Source of the DNA: Mycolicibacterium sp. lyk4-40-TYG-92
GTDB taxonomy: Bacteria; Actinomycetota; Actinomycetes; Mycobacteriales; Mycobacteriaceae
Direction of reading: 5' to 3'
DNA length: 64,000 nt
NCBI RefSeq assembly: GCF_030209435.1
Contig: NZ_JARVRX010000007.1
Span: forward strand, 124,001-188,000
The stretch's first letter is position 1. The number at the start of each line of letters is the position of its first letter. The notes below the pieces were generated by a model. That model had not been told where the DNA came from. It did not search any database and saw nothing but the letters and a program-made list of their open reading frames with translations. Positions 9,679-18,115 of the stretch are shown here, in pieces. A program made the position numbers and the translations under genes.

Positions 9679-10167
9679 ATGGATCTTCAGACCTTCAACT
9701 CTGCGTTGCCTGAGGAAGCCGAAGAAGTGCTGCGCCCCTGCGCCGATATCGCGTCCTGGCTCAGCGCGGTGGTCGCCGCGCGGCCTTTTGCCAGTGTCGG
9801 CGACCTCGAGTCGACGGCCGCGCGCGCCGCCGACGACTGGAGTGTCGACAACCTGGACCAAGCGCTGGCACAGCACCCCCGCATCGGCGAACGCGCCGAC
9901 GGAACATCTGTCGAGTCGGGCCTTTCCCGCGGCGAACAACCGGCCATGCCAGACGAGCTCGCGGCGACGATGGCCAGAGCCAACGCCGACTATGAAGCGA
10001 AGTTCGGGCGGATCTTCCTCATCCGCGCGAAGGGCCGCAGCGCTGCCGACATCTATGACGCCCTGCGCTATCGGCTGTCACTCGGCCGCGAGGAGGAGGC
10101 GGCCATCGCCATCGGCCAGCTTCGTGAGATCGCACTGCTTCGCCTGGCGGAAAGGGTGACGCCATGA
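9679..10167 (+). CDS. uraD: OHCU decarboxylase UraD
   Basis: A 162-residue 2-oxo-4-hydroxy-4-carboxy-5-ureidoimidazoline decarboxylase, giving S-allantoin. The catalytic residues are intact: His66-Pro67 in QHPRIGE and Glu86-Gln87 in SRGEQ. The fold motif ADYEAKFGRIFLI and a C-terminal RL helix are present. It is first in a plus-strand operon whose stop overlaps the start of uraH (ATGA). It contrasts with the related domain fused to the permease, which has lost these catalytic residues. Confidence 0.93.
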   Translation: MDLQTFNSALPEEAEEVLRPCADIASWLSAVVAARPFASVGDLESTAARAADDWSVDNLDQALAQHPRIGERADGTSVESGLSRGEQPAMPDELAATMARANADYEAKFGRIFLIRAKGRSAADIYDALRYRLSLGREEEAAIAIGQLREIALLRLAERVTP

Positions 10168-10493
10168 CATCGCCGGCCGCGCAGACGTCGCTGTCCACCC
10201 ATGTGCTCGACGCCGCCCGCGGGAAACCCGCCGCGGATCTCCAGGTCGTCCTGAGCCGAACGAATGAACAGATAGCGGCCGCACACACCGACGGCGACGG
10301 ACGTATTCGTTGGGCCGTCCCACTCGATCCCGGTGACTACCTGCTGCATTTCGCGACGGGCGCCTGGTTCGCCGGCACCGGCCGGGAGACCTTCTACCCC
10401 GCCGTCGACGTGCACGTCACGATCGGAGCGGGACATACGCACGTCGCGTTGTTGCTCAGCCCGTTCGCATACACCACCTACAGGGGAAGCTGA
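10164..10493 (+). CDS. uraH: 5-hydroxyisourate hydrolase UraH (transthyretin-like)
   Basis: A 109-residue transthyretin-like HIU hydrolase that turns 5-hydroxyisourate into OHCU. It has the N-terminal LSTHVLDAARGKPA block with the active-site His13 and ends in the diagnostic C-terminal YRGS (106-109). Its start overlaps the uraD stop by 4 bp, and its stop overlaps the regulator start by 1 bp, so the three genes are one tightly coupled operon. The enzyme acts between uricase and UraD. Confidence 0.95.
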   Translation: MTSPAAQTSLSTHVLDAARGKPAADLQVVLSRTNEQIAAAHTDGDGRIRWAVPLDPGDYLLHFATGAWFAGTGRETFYPAVDVHVTIGAGHTHVALLLSPFAYTTYRGS

Positions 10494-11356
10494 TGCGCGC
10501 GGACGAGCCGGACTCGCTGGAGGCGAGAATCGCCAACTGCTATGCGTCACTGAGCCCGCAGGAACGCCGTGCTGCCGATGTGCTGCTCGCGCATGCGGGC
10601 GATGCCGGTACCTATCGCGCCAGCGAGCTCGCCACCATGGCCGATGTCTCGAAGGCGACGTTCTCCCGGCTGGTGCGCGCCCTGGAATTCACCAACTTCG
10701 ACGCCATGCGTGAGCACCTGCGCGCCCTGCGCCGATCGGGTGTGCCCCTCGCCATCGAGAGAACGCCCGACGTCAGCGCGATCATCTCGCAGGACATTGC
10801 GAACCTGCACGCCATGCACGCGCTGCTGAACGAAGCGGTGGTCGAGGCCGTCGCAGAGAAGATCGCCGCTTCCCGTCGCATCGCCGTCTGCGGCTATCGG
10901 AGCAGCCTGGCCGCGGCCACGGTGCTGCGGCTGAACCTCGCCCAGATCCGGCCCGACACCTGGCTGGCCCCCAGTTCGGGTCAGTCCGTCGCCGAAGACA
11001 TCGCGGACTTCGATGAGCGCGACCTCGTCATCGCAATGTCGTTCCGGCGCCACGGCCGGTGGGCCACAGAACTCGTCGACTGGGCCTGCGAGTCGCGAAT
11101 TCCATTGGCGCTCTTCGCCGATGACCAACTCCGCGGGCTCGCGGCACGTGCCACCTGGTGGCTCGAGTGCCCGAACGTCTCCCCCGGCGCGTTCGACAGC
11201 CACGCCGCGGTGATGAGCCTCGTTGCCGTTCTCTCCGACCGCGTCCTTGCCCTCACGCCCGACGGCGCACAGCGCATCGACCGCGTCAACTCGGTCCACG
11301 AGACACTTGGCGCACCGCCTCGAGCAACGAGTCGGCGAACTCCGGGCGGCACATGA
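10493..11356 (+). CDS. MurR/RpiR-family regulator with SIS domain, likely purine-catabolic regulator
   Basis: A 287-residue regulator. The N-terminal 75 residues form an RpiR-type helix-turn-helix ([26 protein letters not shown], roughly 38-63). The C-terminal half is a SIS domain ([15 protein letters not shown]...; [14 protein letters not shown]), which normally binds a sugar phosphate or other small ligand. Here it is translationally coupled to uraH, so it likely senses a purine breakdown intermediate and controls the divergent operons. Similar regulators are common in actinobacterial urate loci, from memory. Its 3' end overlaps cysQ on the opposite strand by about 71 bp. Confidence 0.88.
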   Translation: MRADEPDSLEARIANCYASLSPQERRAADVLLAHAGDAGTYRASELATMADVSKATFSRLVRALEFTNFDAMREHLRALRRSGVPLAIERTPDVSAIISQDIANLHAMHALLNEAVVEAVAEKIAASRRIAVCGYRSSLAAATVLRLNLAQIRPDTWLAPSSGQSVAEDIADFDERDLVIAMSFRRHGRWATELVDWACESRIPLALFADDQLRGLAARATWWLECPNVSPGAFDSHAAVMSLVAVLSDRVLALTPDGAQRIDRVNSVHETLGAPPRATSRRTPGGT

Positions 11357-12077
11357 CGAAGTCCGGCAGGTACGGATCGGGCCGGTTGTAGCGCAGCGGC
11401 GAACCGTCGAGCCGCGACGCGAACAGCCCCGCCGCCTGCACCACACCGGCCGGCGCGGCCGAGTCCCATTCCCATTGCCCGCCGGCGTGCACGTAGGCGT
11501 CGACGTCGCCGCGGACCACGGCCATGGCCTTGGCGCCGGCCGAGCCGATGCCGACAAGTTCCATGTCGAGCACCTCGCGCAGCCACCACACCACGGCCGG
11601 CGGCCGGTAGGTACTGGTGGCGACCCGGAGGGGCCCGGGACGACGCGGCGGCGGTCCGGTCACGGTGTCGGTGCGGTGCACCTCGCCGTGCGCGGGTAGT
11701 GCGACGGCCGCGTCGGTGATGGACCCGTACGGGCTGCCATCGCGCTGCCACAGCGCGATGTGGACGGCCCAGTCCGGCCGGCCCCGCCCGAACTCGCGGG
11801 TGCCGTCGACCGGGTCGACGATCCACACCCGGTCCGAGCGCAACCGGACGAGATCGTCGGCGGCCTCCTCCGAGAGGATGGCGTCGTCGGGGCGGGCCGT
11901 GCGCAGCCGATCGAGGATCAGCGTGTTGGCGTGCCGGTCGCCGGCCGCGCCGAGGGTGTACGGATCGTGGGAGCCGAGCCGGTCACGCACCGACAGCAGG
12001 AACTCCCCCGCCTCCTGCGCGACCTCAGCGGCCAGCGCGACATCCGTGTGCGCCCTGCCGCTGTCCGCCATGCCCAT
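11286..12077 (-). CDS. cysQ: CysQ, 3'(2'),5'-bisphosphate nucleotidase / inositol-phosphatase family
   Basis: A protein of about 263 residues of the inositol monophosphatase superfamily. Metal-binding motifs are SEEA and [12 protein letters not shown]; the second metal site lies in [15 protein letters not shown]. tuberculosis CysQ removes the 3'-phosphate of PAP produced in sulfate assimilation. The start is uncertain: in-frame GTG at 12101 and ATGs at 12077 and 12071 are possible and none has a strong ribosome site. It is a backbone gene that normally adjoins mshC. The 3' end runs through the end of the RpiR gene (overlap about 71 bp). Confidence 0.9.
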   Translation of the reverse strand: MGMADSGRAHTDVALAAEVAQEAGEFLLSVRDRLGSHDPYTLGAAGDRHANTLILDRLRTARPDDAILSEEAADDLVRLRSDRVWIVDPVDGTREFGRGRPDWAVHIALWQRDGSPYGSITDAAVALPAHGEVHRTDTVTGPPPRRPGPLRVATSTYRPPAVVWWLREVLDMELVGIGSAGAKAMAVVRGDVDAYVHAGGQWEWDSAAPAGVVQAAGLFASRLDGSPLRYNRPDPYLPDFVMCRPEFADSLLEAVRQVSRGPS

Positions 12078-12213
12078 GAGTATCGCCGAGGGCAACGTCA
12101 CAGCCGAAACCGCCTATTCACAGGCACGTTGCAGGCTGCTGGCAGGTCCTGCCGAAATAGGCCTCATAGCATTTTGGACAACTATTTACCCCGTAGTCAT
12201 TAAGGAGGACGTC

Positions 12214-12471
12214 ATGAAGGTGGCGAAGACATTGGGATTCGTCGGCGTCGCGGCGGGTGTCGCGCTCGGCGTCTACGGCACGACGCACGCGCCGGCACCG
12301 GCCGTCGCGCCCGTCGCCTCGTCGGGACACGGCGCGACGTCGGGCGTGTACAACCAGCCGACCGTCGCCGATATCAACATGGGCGCCACCGCCACGCCGA
12401 CGACGCCGAGCAGCGTCGAGCCTGTCACCGTCGCTTCCCCGCCGGTGAAGGCCAAGCCGTACTCGGGCTGA
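12214..12471 (+). CDS. Small exported or membrane-anchored hypothetical protein
   Basis: An 85-residue protein I do not recognise. Residues 1-32 form a signal-like hydrophobic segment after MKVAK (LGFVGVAAGVALGVYG). The rest is rich in Ala, Pro, Thr and Val with no Cys. Strong evidence that it is expressed is the near-perfect Shine-Dalgarno TAAGGAGG at 12201-12208, followed by the ATG. A strong bidirectional terminator follows. It occupies the slot next to cysQ where M. tuberculosis has a small gene (Rv2132), but I cannot establish homology. Confidence 0.7.
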   Translation: MKVAKTLGFVGVAAGVALGVYGTTHAPAPAVAPVASSGHGATSGVYNQPTVADINMGATATPTTPSSVEPVTVASPPVKAKPYSG

Positions 12472-12488
12472 GCTGACGGCAGGCACGT

Positions 12489-12520
12489 AAAAGGGCTCCG
12501 GGAATTCCCGGAGCCCTTTT
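12489..12520. terminator. Bidirectional intrinsic terminator
   Basis: A perfect 32-bp palindrome whose left arm is AAAAGGGCTCCGGGAA, giving a 16-bp stem with A-tract and T-tract ends on both strands. It lies between the convergent small exported-protein gene and the GNAT gene and should terminate both. Confidence 0.9.
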
Positions 12521-12535
12521 GCGTTGGGGCACAGG

Positions 12536-13201
12536 CTACTTGGGGGTGGCTCCCGGAGCGCGGACGACCATGGGCACAGCCGGGAAGTACGACGCCATCT
12601 CCGACCGCGACCGGCGCAGCGCCGCGGTGCCGTAGCCGCGGTGGCGGTACTCGGGGTGGACCCAGATCCGGACGTTGACCTCGCCGCCGTCCAGCTCACC
12701 GAACACCATGCCGACCTTGGCGCCGTCTTCCTCAGCGACGAACCACACCGCCTCCTCGGCATTGACGCGGGAGAGCGCGGCCTTGATCTCGTCGTCCAGG
12801 TCGCCGGCGGCACGGCCCGAGCCGTCACCGGAAGCACCGACGTCGGCCGTGCGGGTGGCGAAGATGTCGCGGTCGGCGGCACCGGAGAACGGGCGCAGCG
12901 ACAGGTTGTCCCCGAAGCTGGCGGGGCGGTCCTTCACCGTAAAGGACAGCTGGCTGTTCAGATCTTCGAGCTCGTCGGCGATGCGCTTGCGGGCGTCCTT
13001 GGTCAGCAGATCGAAGGACATCGCCATGACCTGCTCGCCGCCGGCATGGGAGGTGCCCAGCAGCTTGGCGATCGCATCAACGGCGGCGGCCTTGTTGTCG
13101 GCTTCGACGATGACGTCGAGCACCTCGTGCCGGCGGTCCAGTGCTTTCTGGAGGGCATCGGTGATCTCGCGGCGGGCGGCGGCCTTGTCGTGGTCGGTCA
13201 T
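12536..13201 (-). CDS. GNAT-family N-acetyltransferase with N-terminal helical domain
   Basis: A 221-residue protein. Residues 1-85 are helical, charged and resemble the coiled-coil end of a gyrase-A-like segment (RRHEVLDVIVEADNKAAAVDAIAKLL). Residues 95-215 contain a GNAT fold, with WFVAEEDGAKVGMVFGEL and the acetyl-CoA loop VHPEYRHRGYGTAAL. The substrate is unknown. It is not in the equivalent M. tuberculosis position as I remember it, so it is a local insertion in the backbone. A palindrome 19 bp upstream may be an operator. Confidence 0.75.
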   Translation of the reverse strand: MTDHDKAAARREITDALQKALDRRHEVLDVIVEADNKAAAVDAIAKLLGTSHAGGEQVMAMSFDLLTKDARKRIADELEDLNSQLSFTVKDRPASFGDNLSLRPFSGAADRDIFATRTADVGASGDGSGRAAGDLDDEIKAALSRVNAEEAVWFVAEEDGAKVGMVFGELDGGEVNVRIWVHPEYRHRGYGTAALRRSRSEMASYFPAVPMVVRAPGATPK

Positions 13202-13219
13202 GCCGACGAGCCTAGAGCA

Positions 13220-13233
13220 CTACCGATCGGTAG
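13220..13233. promoter_or_regulatory. Candidate operator upstream of the GNAT gene
   Basis: A perfect 14-bp palindrome, CTACCGATCGGTAG, sits 19 bp upstream of the GNAT start in a 68-bp gap. The symmetry and position are typical of a TetR- or MarR-type operator, but no cognate regulator is encoded next to it. Confidence 0.4.
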
Positions 13234-13269
13234 GGCGGCGTAAATCGGTTACCTGTGTGCAAACTGCGA

Positions 13270-14106
13270 TCAAAACGCCGGCCACGGGATCGGCCGGTGC
13301 CGATCCGGGGTCGGCATGATCGGATTGTCAAGCAGCTCAACAACTCTCGCTTGCAACGCGGCGATCTCGTGCCGGGTGAGGTGCGGGGCCAGCGTCGCGG
13401 CGAGGCTGTCGTCCAGGATGTCCCGCAATGCGGCGACCGCGCCGAGCACGTCGTCGTCGATCGGTTTTCCGGCCCAGCCCCACAGTACGGTGCGGAGCTT
13501 GTCCTCGGCGTGCAGGCTGACGCCGTGGTCGACGCCGTACACCTGACCGTCGGCCCCGGCCAGCACGTGACCGCCCTTGCGGTCGGCGTTGTTGATCAGC
13601 ACGTCGAACACCGCCAGCCGGTGCAATCGGGCGTCGTCGGCGTGCACCAGCACCACTTCGTCGCCTCTGTGGTCGTAGGCGCGCAGGATCGGCAGGTATC
13701 CCGCCGGCACGCGACCGGCCGGGACGAGGTCGACGAGGTCCGGGCCGGCAGCGGGTTCAGTTTCGCTGAGCGCGTCGCCAGGTTGGTCGACCCAGCGCTG
13801 CACCATGCCCGGCCCCGCCGGCCCGCTACGAATAATGGTGTGCGGCACCAGGTTCCAGCCCAGTGCCGCGGACACCAGGTAGGCCGCCAGCTCCCGTCCG
13901 GCCAGGGTGCCGTCGGGGAAATCCCATAGCGGCGCCTCCCCGGAGATCGGCTTGTACACGCAGTGCAGCAGGGCGCCGTCCAGCTCGGCTTCGCACAGGA
14001 ACGTCGCGTTGCTGGCCGACCTGATGCGCCCGAGCGCCGTCAGCTCACCGCATTGCAGAATCTGCTCGGCGTCAGGAGACGTCATCCGGCTCATCACCGT
14101 CGGCAT
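13270..14106 (-). CDS. SCO1664-family / PI3K-PI4K-like conserved protein
   Basis: Up to 278 residues, depending on start. It shows the actinobacterial family related to phosphoinositide 3/4-kinase folds: ATFLCEAELDG and CVYKPISGE near residue 45, then the catalytic-loop-like VFDVLINNADRKGGHVL and the metal-loop-like YGVDHGVSLH. The M. tuberculosis counterpart appears to be Rv2133c. Possible ATGs are at 14094 and 14085 besides 14106; all overlap the upstream DUF3090 gene, which suggests coupling. The biochemical activity is not established to my knowledge. Confidence 0.82.
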   Translation of the reverse strand: MPTVMSRMTSPDAEQILQCGELTALGRIRSASNATFLCEAELDGALLHCVYKPISGEAPLWDFPDGTLAGRELAAYLVSAALGWNLVPHTIIRSGPAGPGMVQRWVDQPGDALSETEPAAGPDLVDLVPAGRVPAGYLPILRAYDHRGDEVVLVHADDARLHRLAVFDVLINNADRKGGHVLAGADGQVYGVDHGVSLHAEDKLRTVLWGWAGKPIDDDVLGAVAALRDILDDSLAATLAPHLTRHEIAALQARVVELLDNPIMPTPDRHRPIPWPAF

Positions 14107-14665
14107 CCAGCACGCCGCGCCGATATCCGTTGGTGCGCACGCAGATATGGCCCTCCGGGTCGAGCGGCTCCTCGCACAGCGGGCACGGCGGCCGGCCGGC
14201 GGAGATCACCCGATTCGAGCGGTTCGCGAAGTCCCGCGCCGACTGCGGACTCAGGAACACCCGCACGGCGTCGGGACCTTCCTCGGCGTCGTCGAGCACG
14301 ACGGAGGCGTCGAATTCCGAGTCGGTGACGGCCAGCAGCTCCACCACCACGGTCTGCGCTTCGGAGTCCCAGCCGAGGCCCATGGTGCCGACCCGGAATT
14401 CGGCGTCCACCGGCATGACGAGCGGGTTCAGGTCGGTCACCTCGCCGGTGTCGGGCGGGATCGGCGTGCCGAACCGGCGGTTGATCTCGACCAGCAGCGC
14501 AGAGATGCGCTCGGCCAGGACAGCGACTTGCTGCTTCTCGAGCATGACCGAGACAACCCGCTGCTCGTGCACGGCCTGCAGGTAGAACGTCCGGTTACCA
14601 GGCTGCCCAACGGTCCCGGCCACGAAGCGGTCGGGAGAGCGGAAGACGTGAATTGCGCGAGCCAT
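14072..14665 (-). CDS. DUF3090 protein with C-terminal zinc-ribbon-like motif
   Basis: A 197-residue conserved actinobacterial protein (Rv2134c-like). The N-terminus MARAIHVFRSPDRFVAGTVG and the repeat of acidic beta strands fit DUF3090. Near the C-terminus CPLCEEPLDPEGHIC looks like a half zinc ribbon. It lies in the conserved run histidine phosphatase, DUF3090, PI3K-like protein. The start at 14665 is preferred over 14677 because of GAAAGG 5-6 bases upstream and the family N-terminus. Function unknown. Confidence 0.88.
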   Translation of the reverse strand: MARAIHVFRSPDRFVAGTVGQPGNRTFYLQAVHEQRVVSVMLEKQQVAVLAERISALLVEINRRFGTPIPPDTGEVTDLNPLVMPVDAEFRVGTMGLGWDSEAQTVVVELLAVTDSEFDASVVLDDAEEGPDAVRVFLSPQSARDFANRSNRVISAGRPPCPLCEEPLDPEGHICVRTNGYRRGVLDADGDEPDDVS

Positions 14666-14694
14666 GGCACCTTTCAAAATACCGGTTTACCGGT

Positions 14695-15414
14695 CTAATC
14701 GGTCGAGCCGCCGACGGTGGCGTCGTGTGTCGGCACGGCATCGTCGGGCTTGCCGGCCTGCTCGGATGGGGGCTCCGCGGGTTGCGGGCGGAGCGACGAA
14801 CTGAGATCCGAGCCGGTGTGGTTGACGTGCAGGACGAACGGCCGGTGCGGCGTGTAGCGGATGACGCTCATCGAGGCGGGGTCCGCCACGATCCGCTGGA
14901 AGCCGTCGAGGTGCACGCCGAGCGCGTCGGCCAGCACCGCCTTGATGACGTCGCCGTGCGTGCAGGCGATCCACAGCGTGTCGCCGTCGTGCTCCTGCGC
15001 CAGCGCCCGGTCGATCTCGCGGACCGCGGCCACAGCGCGCGCCTGCACCTGCGCCAGCCCCTCGCCGTCCGGGAACACCGCGGCGCTGGGCTGCTGCTGG
15101 ATGACGGGCCACAGGGGCTCCTTGACCAGTTCGGCGATCTTGCGGCCGGTCCAGCCGCCGTAGTCGACCTCGGTCAGCCGGTCGTCGACGCGCGGCTGCA
15201 GGCCGAGCGCCGCGGCCAGCGGGGCGACGGTGTTCTGGCAGCGCAGCAGCGGCGACCGGACGATGGCCTTGACCGGTAGTTCGCCGATTCTGGCGACGAC
15301 ACCGTCGGCCTGCGCGCGTCCCTTGTCGTCGAGGTCGACGCCCTCGGACCGGCCGGCCAGGGTGTGGGCGGTGTTGGACGTCGAGCGCCCGTGCCGCAGC
15401 AGGATGACGGTCAT
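14695..15414 (-). CDS. Histidine phosphatase family (phosphoglycerate-mutase-like) protein
   Basis: A 239-residue histidine phosphatase. The phospho-acceptor motif LLRHGRSTSNT is at residues 5-15, and the second catalytic His lies in ACTHGDVIKAV. Arg residues in IVRSPLLRCQNT and the acidic EVDYGGWTG complete the active site. It matches Rv2135c, described as an acid phosphatase rather than a mutase. The last ~40 residues (PSEQAGKPDDAV...) look disordered. It belongs to the uppP-to-PI3K-like operon. Confidence 0.9.
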   Translation of the reverse strand: MTVILLRHGRSTSNTAHTLAGRSEGVDLDDKGRAQADGVVARIGELPVKAIVRSPLLRCQNTVAPLAAALGLQPRVDDRLTEVDYGGWTGRKIAELVKEPLWPVIQQQPSAAVFPDGEGLAQVQARAVAAVREIDRALAQEHDGDTLWIACTHGDVIKAVLADALGVHLDGFQRIVADPASMSVIRYTPHRPFVLHVNHTGSDLSSSLRPQPAEPPSEQAGKPDDAVPTHDATVGGSTD

Positions 15415-15430
15415 CGGGTTCCCTTCGATG

Positions 15431-16261
15431 TCACTGTGCCGCCACCACGCCGGTGCCGAGCAGCGCCAGCACCGTCACGCCGAGCACGACGCGGTAGCCG
15501 ACGAACCAGTACATGCTGTGCCGCACCAGGAATTTCAGGAACCAGGACACTGCGGCGTAGCCGACCACGAACGCGATCGCGATGGCTACTGCCAACTGGG
15601 CGCCCGTGGCGCTCATGCCCTCGGTGACGGGCTTGAAGGCGTCGGGCAGCGAGAACAGTCCGGAGGCCAGCACCGCCGGGATGGCGAGCAGGAAGCCGAA
15701 GCGCGCCGCCAGCTCACGGTTCATGCCGAGGAACAGGCCGGCGCTGATGGTCGCGCCCGAGCGCGACACCCCCGGCACCAGTGCCAGGCACTGCGCCAGG
15801 CCGACGATGACGCTGTCCTTCCACGTCAGCTGCTCGACGTCGCGGGTCTGCTTGCCGACGTACTCGGCGAGGGCGATCACCGCGGAGAACACGACCATCG
15901 CGGTCGCGACGACCCACAGATTGCGGGCGCCGGAACGGATCTGGTCCTTGAACAGCAGTCCCATGACGCAGATCGGGATGGTGCCGATGGTCACCCACCA
16001 GCCCAGCCAGTAGTCGGCGGTGCGGCGGGCGGCGTCGGTCAGTCCGGCGAACCAGGCGGTGAGGATGCGCCAGATGTCCTTGGCGAAATAGATCAGCACC
16101 GCGGCCTCGGTTCCCAGCTGGGTGACCGCGGTGAACGAGGCGCCGGCGTCACCGGCGAAGAAAACCCGGGAGGCGATGGCCAGATGGCCTGACGACGACA
16201 CCGGCAGAAATTCGGTGAGCCCCTGGAGGACGGCCAGCACGATCGTCTGCCACCAGCTCAT
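15431..16261 (-). CDS. uppP: Undecaprenyl-diphosphatase UppP (BacA)
   Basis: A 276-residue membrane enzyme that dephosphorylates undecaprenyl (in mycobacteria decaprenyl) diphosphate to recycle the cell-wall lipid carrier. Both family motifs are present: [14 protein letters not shown] near the N-terminus and [14 protein letters not shown] in the middle. Eight or so hydrophobic helices are visible. The ATG at 16261 (MSWWQ) matches the family start; an in-frame GTG at 16279 would add six residues. It is followed 16 bp later by the histidine phosphatase gene. Confidence 0.95.
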   Translation of the reverse strand: MSWWQTIVLAVLQGLTEFLPVSSSGHLAIASRVFFAGDAGASFTAVTQLGTEAAVLIYFAKDIWRILTAWFAGLTDAARRTADYWLGWWVTIGTIPICVMGLLFKDQIRSGARNLWVVATAMVVFSAVIALAEYVGKQTRDVEQLTWKDSVIVGLAQCLALVPGVSRSGATISAGLFLGMNRELAARFGFLLAIPAVLASGLFSLPDAFKPVTEGMSATGAQLAVAIAIAFVVGYAAVSWFLKFLVRHSMYWFVGYRVVLGVTVLALLGTGVVAAQ

Positions 16262-16314
16262 GGCTGCCACGTCAGTCACGCCGACGACCGTACCGTGAGC
16301 GGCGGACGCAGGCG

Positions 16315-16626
16315 TTAGTGGTTGCGCTGCACCGGTTGTGCGTCGGCGACGGCGTCACGGACGGCGGCGGCCAGACTGCGCTCGTCGTGCACGTCGACAT
16401 GCGCCAGGCTTCGCGAGGACACCGCGACGACGTCCTCTTCCTGCGGCACCGGTCCCGACAGACGGGGGCGGTAGACCTCCACAATCAGCACGCGCTTGTC
16501 GTCCAGGCGAAATGAAAAACTCCGGCCGTCGCCGACCTGGCCAAACCCGCTGGCCCGCAGACCTGTCGAAAGGTCTTCGATAGCAAAATTACCGTTGGCC
16601 AAATCGCCGTCGGTGGCAATGCTCAT
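16315..16626 (-). CDS. Conserved mycobacterial hypothetical protein (Rv2137c-like)
   Basis: A 103-residue protein with no recognised domain. It contains a beta-rich central part ([27 protein letters not shown]) and an acidic C-terminal part. Position just before uppP matches Rv2137c. I prefer ATG 16626 (MSIATDG) to 16638. It is divergent from lppL, and the shared gap contains a perfect palindrome. Confidence 0.75.
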   Translation of the reverse strand: MSIATDGDLANGNFAIEDLSTGLRASGFGQVGDGRSFSFRLDDKRVLIVEVYRPRLSGPVPQEEDVVAVSSRSLAHVDVHDERSLAAAVRDAVADAQPVQRNH

Positions 16627-16646
16627 GACTCCGACCATACCCCTCC

Positions 16647-16661
16647 GGTACGTGACGTACC
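16647..16661. promoter_or_regulatory. Candidate operator in the gap upstream of lppL
   Basis: A perfect 15-bp palindrome, GGTACGTGACGTACC, lies 20 bp upstream of the Rv2137c-like start and about 135 bp before lppL. A second, weaker inverted repeat (TTGCC-6-GGCAA, 16693-16708) follows in an AT-rich stretch that may be the lppL promoter. No regulator is adjacent. Confidence 0.4.
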
Positions 16662-16795
16662 TGCCGGACGAAGATAATTGACGCCAATATATTTGCCTAA
16701 ACTGGCAATTAGCGTCTGCCCGCCGTTCACCGACCGAAAGCCAGCCTGTGTCAATGGATCACCATCCCATTAATTGTCGGCTGCGTGAATATCGG

Positions 16796-17806
16796 GTGAG
16801 CGTAACAAGATTCGCGACGGCCGCGCTGGCCATCGGCGCACTGGCCGCCTGCTCGTCGCATCCGGCCGAGACGGCGCCGCCGACCATCTCCCCCGCACAC
16901 GCCGCGGTGTCCCCCGCGGTCACCGCCGCCCCCGACGGCGTCGTCCACACCCTGCCCGGGCCCGGGACGGGCGCCCATTTCGACACGGCGACGTCGTCAC
17001 TCGTGGTGCTCGGTACCGACGGCACCGGCCGTCCGGTGGTCACGGTGCCCAGCACCCCGCCGGTGGTGCTGCCGGCGGCCGCGACGGGTGTGACGGGCGA
17101 CGGCGCGGGCACGGCCTTCCTGTCCACCCGCGGCGGCTACCTGCGGTTCGACGTCGGCAAGCGCGCGGTGCAATCGGTCGCGGTCGACGGCCAGTCCGGC
17201 ACCGATTTCACCTCGATCGCCCGGCGGGCCGACGGCAAACTGGCGCTGGGGACCGCCGACGGGGCCGTGCTGATCGTCGACGGCACGGCCGTGCAGTCCC
17301 GGATGAAGGCCTTCGCCCGCGTGGACGGTCTTGCCGCGCAAGGCAATACCGTCGTGGTCCTCGACCGCGGGCAAACCTCGGTGACCGAGGTGAACGCCGA
17401 CGGCACCGACGTCGCCCAGGCGCTGCGCGCCGGTGAGGGCGCCACCACGCTGGCCGCCGATCCGGCCGGCCGGGTACTGGTGGCCGACACCCGCGGCGAC
17501 GGCCTGCTGGTCTTCGGGACGACGCCGCTCATGCTGCGCCAGCAGGCGCCGGTGCGGGGCGCGCCGTACGGCATCGTCGGATCGTCGAGGCTCGCCTGGG
17601 TTTCACAGACCGCGACAAACAGCGTGGTTGGTTACGATCTTTCGACTGGCATCCCCGTCGAGAAAGTCCGATATCGCACCGTGCAGCAGCCCGACGTCCT
17701 CTCCTTCGACGAACGCACCGGCACCTTGTTCGTGGTGTCGGGGTCGGGCGCCGGGGTCCAGGTGATCGCGAACGCCGCCGCCGGGCCGGGGTCGGGCGGC
17801 CACTGA
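16796..17806 (+). CDS. lppL: LppL-like lipoprotein with beta-propeller repeats
   Basis: A 336-residue lipoprotein. A short signal peptide ends in the lipobox LAAC at residues 16-19. The remainder consists of repeated beta motifs typical of YncE/NHL-like propellers (GTDGTGRPVV, ADGKLALGTADG, VLVADTRGDGLLV, DERTGTLFVVSG). GTG at 16796 gives a compact signal peptide; an ATG at 16748 would add 16 residues and is less likely. It is the first gene of the lppL-DUF5703-pyrD set; the next start overlaps its stop by one base. Ligand or role unknown. Confidence 0.85.
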   Translation: MSVTRFATAALAIGALAACSSHPAETAPPTISPAHAAVSPAVTAAPDGVVHTLPGPGTGAHFDTATSSLVVLGTDGTGRPVVTVPSTPPVVLPAAATGVTGDGAGTAFLSTRGGYLRFDVGKRAVQSVAVDGQSGTDFTSIARRADGKLALGTADGAVLIVDGTAVQSRMKAFARVDGLAAQGNTVVVLDRGQTSVTEVNADGTDVAQALRAGEGATTLAADPAGRVLVADTRGDGLLVFGTTPLMLRQQAPVRGAPYGIVGSSRLAWVSQTATNSVVGYDLSTGIPVEKVRYRTVQQPDVLSFDERTGTLFVVSGSGAGVQVIANAAAGPGSGGH

Positions 17807-18105
17807 TGCAGCGGGGGCGGATGCCGGCAGCGTGGACGGAGGACTTGTCCGACGACTACGAATGGATTCCGCTCCGACTGCCCCCGGAGGTGACCCGGCT
17901 GTCGGCCTCCATCCGGCTGTCGATCGAGGCCGAATATCGCGGCTGGGAACTGACCCGGGTACGCCTCTACACCGACGGTTCGCGCCGGGTGCTGCTGCGC
18001 CGCCGCAAGACCGGGGCGAGCGAAGCGACGGGAAATGGGCCCAGGGCGGCCGAAGCGACGGGCGCTGCGCCCGATAGGTTGGCGCCCGAGCAGCCGTCGA
18101 TGTGA
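17806..18105 (+). CDS. DUF5703 family small protein
   Basis: A 99-residue protein. The conserved core runs from [10 protein letters not shown] to [22 protein letters not shown], a pattern I recognise as DUF5703, common in actinobacteria. The last 30 residues are low-complexity (Ala, Glu, Pro). Its ATG overlaps the lppL stop (TGATG), and pyrD begins 10 bp after its stop, so it is co-transcribed with them. Function unknown. Confidence 0.8.
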   Translation: MQRGRMPAAWTEDLSDDYEWIPLRLPPEVTRLSASIRLSIEAEYRGWELTRVRLYTDGSRRVLLRRRKTGASEATGNGPRAAEATGAAPDRLAPEQPSM

Positions 18106-18115
18106 GGAGCCGTTG

